Below are positions 12,787 to 18,125 of a stretch of DNA of 18,125 bases, piece by piece. Source of the DNA: Mollicutes bacterium (GTDB lineage: Bacteria > Bacillota_I > Bacilli_A > RF39 > UBA660). The notes under the pieces are model-generated. The model ran no database searches. It saw only the letters and a list, made by a program, of their open reading frames with translations, and was not told the DNA's origin. Both the position numbers and the translations under genes were made by a program. The DNA lies in assembly GCA_012513875.1 (NCBI GenBank), contig JAAZBI010000022.1, positions 1 to 18,125 on the forward strand, read 5' to 3'. Position 1 is the stretch's first letter. Every line of letters starts with the position of its first letter.

Positions 12787-14436
12787 ATGAACAACATTAA
12801 AGTTAATTATTTAAATCAAGAATATGAAGTTGGTTCAGGTACAACTTTATTTGAATTTAGCAAAAAGTTTAGTAATGATTATCAATTTCCAATTATAATT
12901 GGAAAAATTAATCATAAAGTTGCTGAATTAAATACTAAGATTCAAAAAGATTGTCAAATTGAATTATTTGATATTTCTTCTGTTATAGGTAATCGTGTTT
13001 ATGAAAGAGGTTTAATTTTTTTATATGTTAAAGCTATAAAAAATGTATTAAATAAGGACGTTATTATTGAACATTCAATTGATCGAGGTATTTATACTGA
13101 AATAGTCGATTATCAAGAAGAGTTTAATGATCAAGTTATTAATACAATTATAGTAGAAATGGAAAAATTAGTTTCTCAGAAATTACCATTTGAAAAATTA
13201 AGTTTATTAAGAACTGAGGCAATTGATTATTTTGAAAAAAATCAAGAAACAAGTAAAGCTGATTTGTTAAAATATATAAGTAATACTTATGTAAATTTTT
13301 ATCGATTAGATGGTATGTATGATTATTTTTATGGAGAAATGCCAATTGATACTTCAAATTTAAAATGGTTTGATTTAACTAAAACCGATAGTAATGGCAT
13401 AGTTTTAAGTTTTCCTAATGTCTATTTAGATTGCCAAATCACTGATTATGTTCATCACAAAATGCTATTTAATGAATTTAGTAATTACCATCAATGGATT
13501 GAAACGATTAATTTAAATAATGTTTCAGATTTAAATCGAGAAATATCTAGAGATGGCGCTAAAGAATTAGTTTATATGTGTGAAAACGAACAAAATTCTC
13601 GACTAATGGATATTGCTAAAACAATTAAAAATAATAACAAAAGGTTAATCTTAATTGCGGGTCCTTCTTCATCGGGTAAAACAACAACTTCGAAAAAGCT
13701 AGTTATGTATTTAAAAAGCTTAGGATTAAATCCTCAAGAACTATCAGTTGATGATTATTTTTTAAATAGAGAAGTAACACCTAAAAAAAGTAATGGAGCT
13801 TATGATTTTGAATCGATAGCAGCTGTTAATGTTGAGTTGTTTAAAAAACAAATGCAAGATTTATTAGCAAATCAAGAAGTGGAATTACCAAAATATAATT
13901 TTCTTTTAGGTAAGAGTGAAATGAGTGGAAAAAGATTTAAATTAGCTGCTAATGATATTTTAATTATTGAAGGATTACATGCTTTAAACCCTCAATTAAT
14001 GCCTATTGTAGAGAAAGAACAAGTGTATAAGATCTATTTATCTCCATTGACTAGTCTTAATTTAGATAATCATAATCGTGTTTCTACAACAGATAATCGT
14101 ATCTTAAGAAGAATGATTAGAGATAATAAACATCGCGGATATAACGCAGAAACAACTTTGGGTAATTGGCAAAATGTTCGTGAGGGAGAAGAAAACAATG
14201 TTTTTCCTTATCAAGATGAAGCTGATGTTGTTTTCAATACTTCTTTAATTTATGAATTAGGAGCATTGAGAGTTTTCGCTGAACCTTTATTGTTTTCAAT
14301 TAGTGAAGATAGTCCTCACTATTCAGAAGCTTTAAGATTAATTAATTTATTAAGAACAGCTTTACCAATTAGTGGAGAAAATATTCCTCATGATTCTATT
14401 ATAAGAGAATTTATTGGTAATAATTATTTTAAATAA
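12787..14436 (+). CDS. Nucleoside (uridine-type) kinase with TGS-like N-terminus
   Basis: The 549-residue fused protein has an N-terminal TGS-like domain (about 1-62). A region like the second additional domain of threonyl-tRNA synthetase follows (about 63-235, with the HxxxH-like YVHHKM near 221-226). A C-terminal uridine kinase/phosphoribulokinase P-loop domain completes it. Walker A is GPSSSGKTTT (292-301), followed by VDDYF (321-325) and IIEGLHALNP. This architecture is a known family in Bacillota and Thermotoga, annotated as nucleoside or uridine kinase, and is not a frameshifted ThrRS: the class II synthetase core is replaced. It phosphorylates a nucleoside with NTP; the substrate and the role of the ThrRS-like parts are uncertain. 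SD AGAGGG lies in the 12-nt gap after ldh. Confidence 0.88.
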   Translation: MNNIKVNYLNQEYEVGSGTTLFEFSKKFSNDYQFPIIIGKINHKVAELNTKIQKDCQIELFDISSVIGNRVYERGLIFLYVKAIKNVLNKDVIIEHSIDRGIYTEIVDYQEEFNDQVINTIIVEMEKLVSQKLPFEKLSLLRTEAIDYFEKNQETSKADLLKYISNTYVNFYRLDGMYDYFYGEMPIDTSNLKWFDLTKTDSNGIVLSFPNVYLDCQITDYVHHKMLFNEFSNYHQWIETINLNNVSDLNREISRDGAKELVYMCENEQNSRLMDIAKTIKNNNKRLILIAGPSSSGKTTTSKKLVMYLKSLGLNPQELSVDDYFLNREVTPKKSNGAYDFESIAAVNVELFKKQMQDLLANQEVELPKYNFLLGKSEMSGKRFKLAANDILIIEGLHALNPQLMPIVEKEQVYKIYLSPLTSLNLDNHNRVSTTDNRILRRMIRDNKHRGYNAETTLGNWQNVREGEENNVFPYQDEADVVFNTSLIYELGALRVFAEPLLFSISEDSPHYSEALRLINLLRTALPISGENIPHDSIIREFIGNNYFK

Positions 14437-14463
14437 TGTATAATGAAAAAAGGAGATGATATT

Positions 14464-15483
14464 ATGGCAATTAGAGTTGCAATTAATGGTTTTGGAAGAA
14501 TAGGGAGATTAGTAACAAGGTTAATAGTGGCTGATCCTACTTTTGAATTAGTTTGTATTAATGATTTAACTAATCCTGAGGATTTAGCTTACTTATTAAA
14601 ATATGATACTACTCAAAGAAGTTTTTTAGAAGAAGAGGTAAAATTTAATCATAATTTTCTTTTCATAGGTAATCATGAAATTCATGTTACTTCTGAAAAA
14701 GATCCAAGTTTATTACCTTGGAGAGATATGAATATTGATTTAGTTTTTGAATGTACAGGAGCATTTAATAGTAAACAAAAGTCTTTAGCGCACATTACAG
14801 CAGGGGCAAAAAAAGTTATTATTTCAGCACCTGCAGGAAATGATTTAAAGACAGTAGTTTTTAATGTTAATGAAAGCATATTGGATGGTTCAGAAGAGGT
14901 TATTTCGACAGCTAGTTGTACGACTAATTGTTTGGCGCCTGTCTTAAAAGTATTGAATGATTGTTATGGAATTGAAAAAGGATTGATGACAACAGTTCAC
15001 GCTTATACTAATGATCAAGCTACATTAGATGTAGCTCATAAAAAAGGTATTAAAGCTCGTCGTGGAAGAGCAGCAGCTCAAAATATCGTTCCTACTTCAA
15101 CAGGAGCAGCTAGTGCAATCGGTTTAGTAATTCCTGAATTAATGGGTAAATTAGATGGAATAGCTTTACGTGTCCCAGTAGCGTCTGGTTCAGTTGTTGA
15201 CTTAGTTTTAGAATTGAAAAAGAATGTAACAGTAGAAGAGATAAATTCTAAATTTAAAGCTAGTACAAATGAAACTTTAAAATACACAGATGATCCAATC
15301 GTTTCTAGTGATGTAATTGGTGTTACAGCAGGATGTGTTATCGATGGTTTATCTACTAATGTTATCGAAGTAGAAGGTAAACAATTAGTTAAAGTTATCG
15401 CTTGGTATGATAATGAAATGGGTTATAGTGCACAAATGGTAAGAACAGCTAAGTATTTAGGAGATGTTTCAGAACATATTTAA
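14464..15483 (+). CDS. gap: Glyceraldehyde-3-phosphate dehydrogenase, type I
   Basis: The 339-residue glycolytic enzyme oxidises glyceraldehyde-3-phosphate with NAD and phosphate. The N-terminal NGFGRIGR binds the cofactor, with Asp34 (CINDLT) indicating NAD preference. The catalytic ASCTTNC has Cys152, His179 lies in TTVHAYT, and the C-terminus has WYDNEMGYS. ATG 14464 is supported by the SD AAGGAGAT; an in-frame ATG at 14443 precedes that SD and would add seven residues unlike any GAPDH. It is the third gene of the ldh unit. A TATAAT at 14439-14444 ends 19 nt before the start, the spacing used by other promoters here, so an extra internal promoter is possible. Confidence 0.97.
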   Translation: MAIRVAINGFGRIGRLVTRLIVADPTFELVCINDLTNPEDLAYLLKYDTTQRSFLEEEVKFNHNFLFIGNHEIHVTSEKDPSLLPWRDMNIDLVFECTGAFNSKQKSLAHITAGAKKVIISAPAGNDLKTVVFNVNESILDGSEEVISTASCTTNCLAPVLKVLNDCYGIEKGLMTTVHAYTNDQATLDVAHKKGIKARRGRAAAQNIVPTSTGAASAIGLVIPELMGKLDGIALRVPVASGSVVDLVLELKKNVTVEEINSKFKASTNETLKYTDDPIVSSDVIGVTAGCVIDGLSTNVIEVEGKQLVKVIAWYDNEMGYSAQMVRTAKYLGDVSEHI

Positions 15484-15490
15484 AAAGGTT

Positions 15491-15520
15491 AAAATCGGCT
15501 TATAAAAAGCCGATTTTTTT
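15491..15520 (+). terminator. Terminator of the ldh-kinase-gap operon
   Basis: AATCGGCTT (15493-15501), loop ATAAA, AAGCCGATT (15507-15515), then a T-run. This is the strongest GC stem in the window. It separates gap from pgk. Confidence 0.92.
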
Positions 15521-15548
15521 ATTATCTTCAACTAATTTTGAAAAAATA

Positions 15549-15557
15549 TGATATAAT
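15549..15557 (+). promoter_or_regulatory. Extended -10 promoter of the pgk operon
   Basis: TGATATAAT ends 26 nt before the TTG start of pgk. There is no clear -35. Confidence 0.6.
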
Positions 15558-15583
15558 AAAAAAAGAGAATAGGAGGCTTAAAT

Positions 15584-16765
15584 TTGAAAACAGTTGTTGA
15601 TTTAAAACTTAACAATAAAAAAGTGATTCTTCGTTGTGATTTAAACGTTCCTATGGAAAACAATCAAATTACAGATGAAACAAGAATTAGAGAAAGTATT
15701 GAAACAATTGAGTTAATTAGTAATGCTTATGGGAAAGTTATTATTTTATCTCATTTAGGAAGAATAAAAGAAGAAAACGATAAATTAAAAAATTCTTTGC
15801 AACCAGTTTGTCAAAGATTATCAGAATTAATGAAAAGATCAATTAAATTTATTCCTATGACAAGAGGTCCAGAAGTGGAACAAGCTGTCAATGAAATGGA
15901 AAAAGGCGATATTATCATGTTGGAAAATACTCGTTTTGAAGATTTAGATGGTAATAAAGAAAGTTCTAACAATCCAGAACTTGCTAAATATTGGGCTTCT
16001 CTAGGAGATGTCTTTATTAATGATGCTTTTGGGACCTTACACCGTGCTCATGCTTCTAATGTTGGTATAGCAGAACATTTACCATCAGGAATTGGTTTGT
16101 TAGTAAAAAAAGAATTAGATGTTTTAGTTGATGTTATGGAAAAACCTCAAAGACCATTATTAGTTATTTTAGGAGGGGCGAAAGTTTCTACTAAATTAGG
16201 AGTTATCGAAAACCTTGCTAAAAAAGCTGACAAGATTTTTATTGGTGGAGGAATGTGTTATACCTTCTTTAAAGCGTTAGGTTATAATGTAGGAGCATCG
16301 ATTGTCGATGATGAAAAAGTAGCTGAATGTAAGAGAATATATGATTTATATAAAGATAAGATAATTTTACCAACCGATGTTATTGTCGGAACTTCTTACT
16401 CACCAATGAGTGCGGCAAGATTGACCAAAATATCAGATATTTATACTAATGATATTGGTATGGATATGGGAGTAGAAACTATTGATAATTTAAGAAAAGA
16501 AATTTTAGAAGCTAAGACAGTTATTTGGAATGGTCCGATTGGGGTTTTTGAATTAGACCGTTTTAGTAATGGTACTAAAAAAGCTTTAGAGTATTTAAGT
16601 AACATTAGTGGCAAAGTTATTTTAGGTGGTGGAGACACTGCTTATGCAGCTGTTAAGTTTGGATTTAAAGATTCCTTTCATCATATTTCAACTGGTGGGG
16701 GAGCAACTTTAGAATTTTTAGAAGGCAAAAGATTACCTGGCTTAGATGCTTTACTTGATGAGTAG
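15584..16765 (+). CDS. pgk: Phosphoglycerate kinase
   Basis: The 393-residue monomeric glycolytic kinase makes ATP from 1,3-bisphosphoglycerate. N-terminal RCDLNVPM (18-25) and SHLGR bind substrate. The middle has INDAFGTLHRAHAS, and ILGGAKVSTKLGVIENL marks the hinge and nucleotide domain. WNGPIGVFE and GGGDTAYA complete the nucleotide site. The start is TTG 15584: SD AGGAGG (15571-15576) is 7 nt away and the next residues KTVVDLKLNNKKVILR match the family N-terminus. The length is normal. It is separated from gap by a terminator and its own promoter, and is followed after 11 nt by the flippase-like gene, an unusual operon partner. Confidence 0.97.
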   Translation: MKTVVDLKLNNKKVILRCDLNVPMENNQITDETRIRESIETIELISNAYGKVIILSHLGRIKEENDKLKNSLQPVCQRLSELMKRSIKFIPMTRGPEVEQAVNEMEKGDIIMLENTRFEDLDGNKESSNNPELAKYWASLGDVFINDAFGTLHRAHASNVGIAEHLPSGIGLLVKKELDVLVDVMEKPQRPLLVILGGAKVSTKLGVIENLAKKADKIFIGGGMCYTFFKALGYNVGASIVDDEKVAECKRIYDLYKDKIILPTDVIVGTSYSPMSAARLTKISDIYTNDIGMDMGVETIDNLRKEILEAKTVIWNGPIGVFELDRFSNGTKKALEYLSNISGKVILGGGDTAYAAVKFGFKDSFHHISTGGGATLEFLEGKRLPGLDALLDE

Positions 16766-16776
16766 GATGTGAATTA

Positions 16777-17769
16777 GTGAATAAATATAAGAAAAATATT
16801 ATCTTTTTAGTTATTATTGCTTTATTTGTTAGTTTTTTAATATTAAAAGATAATTTTAATAACATAATTGATTTAATATCAAAAATGAATATTTGGTGGT
16901 TTTTAGTAGCTATAGTATTTATCTTTATATATTGGTTAATTCAAACTTTAAGTTTAAAGGTTTTAGCTGATAAAAAAGTAAGCTTTTTCTCTTTGTTTAA
17001 ATCAACAATTATTTGCAATTTTTTTAGTGCTATTACTCCTTTCGCAACAGGAGGACAACCATTTCAAATTTATTTTTTAAAAAAGAAAAAAATAAGTTTA
17101 GGTGAAGCGACTAATTTAGTTGTTTCTCAATCATTATTTTATCAAATAGGTTTAGTTTTAATCGGTACAGTAGCAATTATTATTAATTATTTCTTTCATA
17201 TTTTTCCAAGTAATGACTTATTAAAAAAATTAGTTATTATTGGTTATTTAATTAATGTCTTTGTTATTATTCTATTAATTATAGTTAGTACTGGTAAAAA
17301 AACTAGTAGTTTTTTAGCAGATAAGATAGTTAAGTTTCTATGCAAAATAAAAATAATTAAAAACAAAGAAAAAACTTACGAGAAAATTAATAACACATTA
17401 ACTAAGTTTTATGAAAGTTCTAAAGTTTTAAAAGGCAATAAAAAAGATGTTATTAAAGGAATATTCTATAACTTTATAGCCTTTATCTTTTTATACATTA
17501 CACCTTATTTCATAGCATTAAGTTTAGGTGTTCATGACTTGTCGATTATCAATACTATTGTTGCAGTATCGTATGTTATGTTAATTGGAGCTTTCGTTCC
17601 AATTCCTGGAGGTACAGGAGGAATTGAATTTGCTTTTCTTAATTTCTTTGGTTACTTTGTTATAGGAACCTCTTTAGCGGCTATTTTATTATTATGGAGA
17701 TTTATATCTTATTATTTAGCAATTATAATCGGTTCGATTGTTTTAATTATCGATAAAGAAGGAGAATAA
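16777..17769 (+). CDS. Flippase-like (LPG synthase/UPF0104-type) membrane protein
   Basis: The 330-residue product has about seven to eight hydrophobic helices. It carries family hallmarks FFSAITPFATGGQPFQIYFL (about 82-101) and PIPGGTGGIEFAFL (about 275-290), seen in the membrane half of lysylphosphatidylglycerol synthase (MprF) and related proteins. The C-terminal aminoacyl-transferase domain of MprF is absent, so it is the stand-alone membrane form. The start is GTG 16777 with SD AGGA 9 nt upstream. It sits between pgk and a lipid-type glycosyltransferase, suggesting it handles a glycolipid or lipid-linked intermediate (inference). Confidence 0.85.
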   Translation: MNKYKKNIIFLVIIALFVSFLILKDNFNNIIDLISKMNIWWFLVAIVFIFIYWLIQTLSLKVLADKKVSFFSLFKSTIICNFFSAITPFATGGQPFQIYFLKKKKISLGEATNLVVSQSLFYQIGLVLIGTVAIIINYFFHIFPSNDLLKKLVIIGYLINVFVIILLIIVSTGKKTSSFLADKIVKFLCKIKIIKNKEKTYEKINNTLTKFYESSKVLKGNKKDVIKGIFYNFIAFIFLYITPYFIALSLGVHDLSIINTIVAVSYVMLIGAFVPIPGGTGGIEFAFLNFFGYFVIGTSLAAILLLWRFISYYLAIIIGSIVLIIDKEGE

Positions 17770-17772
17770 AAG

Positions 17773-18125
17773 ATGAGAGTAGGATTATTTACTGATGTTT
17801 ATCCCCCTTATGTTAATGGTGTTTCAACTAGTGTTTTAATGTTGAAAAATTCTTTAGAACAATTAGGACATAAAGTTTATGTAGTTACCGTAAGTAATAC
17901 AACTTTTAAATATGTATATGAAGACTACGGTAAAGTAATGAAAATTCCCGGATTACCTATTGGTATATATGATTATCGTTTAACGGGTGTCTATCATTTT
18001 CGTGCTATGAGAAAAATAAAAAGATGGAAATTAGATGTTATTCATTCTCATACAGAATTTGGAGTAGGAACATTCGCTCGTATTATAGCGCATCGTTTTG
18101 ATTTGCCTTTAGTACATACTTATCA
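17773..18125 (+). CDS. GT4 glycosyltransferase, probable diacylglycerol glucosyltransferase (partial)
   Basis: Only the first 117 codons are in the window. The N-terminus MRVGLFTDVYPPYVNGVSTS is the GT4 acceptor-domain start. LKNSLEQLGHKVYVVT and LDVIHSHTEFGVGTFA then lead to LPLVHTYH. This matches the N-terminal half of 1,2-diacylglycerol 3-alpha-glucosyltransferases such as the Acholeplasma enzyme, which transfers glucose to diacylglycerol to make membrane glycolipid. SD AAGGAG (17759-17764) lies in the last codons of the flippase-like gene and the gap is 3 nt, so translation is coupled. The catalytic C-terminal domain is beyond the edge, so the acceptor is not proven. Confidence 0.83.
   Translation, partial: MRVGLFTDVYPPYVNGVSTSVLMLKNSLEQLGHKVYVVTVSNTTFKYVYEDYGKVMKIPGLPIGIYDYRLTGVYHFRAMRKIKRWKLDVIHSHTEFGVGTFARIIAHRFDLPLVHTY

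Noticed and set aside
12787..14436. Broken threonyl-tRNA synthetase
   Set aside because: The TGS-like and second additional domains are followed by an intact P-loop kinase domain in one uninterrupted frame, a known fusion family.
1..18125. CRISPR array, insertion sequence or replication origin
   Set aside because: No regularly spaced repeats, transposase, or DnaA-box cluster could be seen.

Overview
The window is very AT-rich, with compact gene packing and strong Shine-Dalgarno sequences of the GGAGG or AGGTGA type. The proteins point to a low-GC Gram-positive fermenter of the Bacillota/Mycoplasmatota kind (inference; relatives of Erysipelotrichales, Acholeplasmatales or the gut RF39 group would fit). 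The genetic code looks standard. Tryptophan is encoded by TGG throughout, the single tRNA-Trp has anticodon CCA, and TGA ends at least two genes, so a Mycoplasma-type UGA=Trp code is unlikely. The organism apparently has a cell wall (an M15 cell-wall peptidase) and makes lactate.

Bases 1-4180 look like an accessory stretch. It holds an LppM-like lipoprotein (-), tRNA-Trp (+), two unrecognised orphan genes pointing away from each other (884-1645 - and 1806-2396 +), and an Lsa-type ABC-F antibiotic resistance ATPase (+). A degenerate repeat of about 48 bp occurs on both sides of the 1806-2396 gene, making it look like a cassette. This is the least explained structure in the window.

Bases 4181-9721 form a five-gene minus-strand operon. 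In transcription order it encodes a membrane-anchored multi-Ig transglutaminase-like protein, an MBOAT O-acyltransferase, an SGNH-like partner whose catalytic serine position is Cys, a small lipoprotein and an SH3-M15 peptidase. It reads as an envelope-polymer acylation and wall-processing locus.

Bases 9788-11801 run on the plus strand. A stand-alone AbiEii-family nucleotidyltransferase is translationally coupled to an AlkD-like DNA alkylation repair protein and an RNHCP zinc protein. A separately transcribed 38-residue, very basic peptide follows.

Bases 11820-18125 are housekeeping: L-lactate dehydrogenase, a TGS-domain nucleoside kinase and GAPDH in one unit ending at a terminator. Phosphoglycerate kinase, a flippase-like membrane protein and a partial GT4 glycosyltransferase (probably diacylglycerol glucosyltransferase) form a second unit. 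No intergenic gap exceeds about 300 bases. Nearly every transcription unit starts from an extended -10 (TGnTATAAT) placed only 16-26 nt before the start codon.
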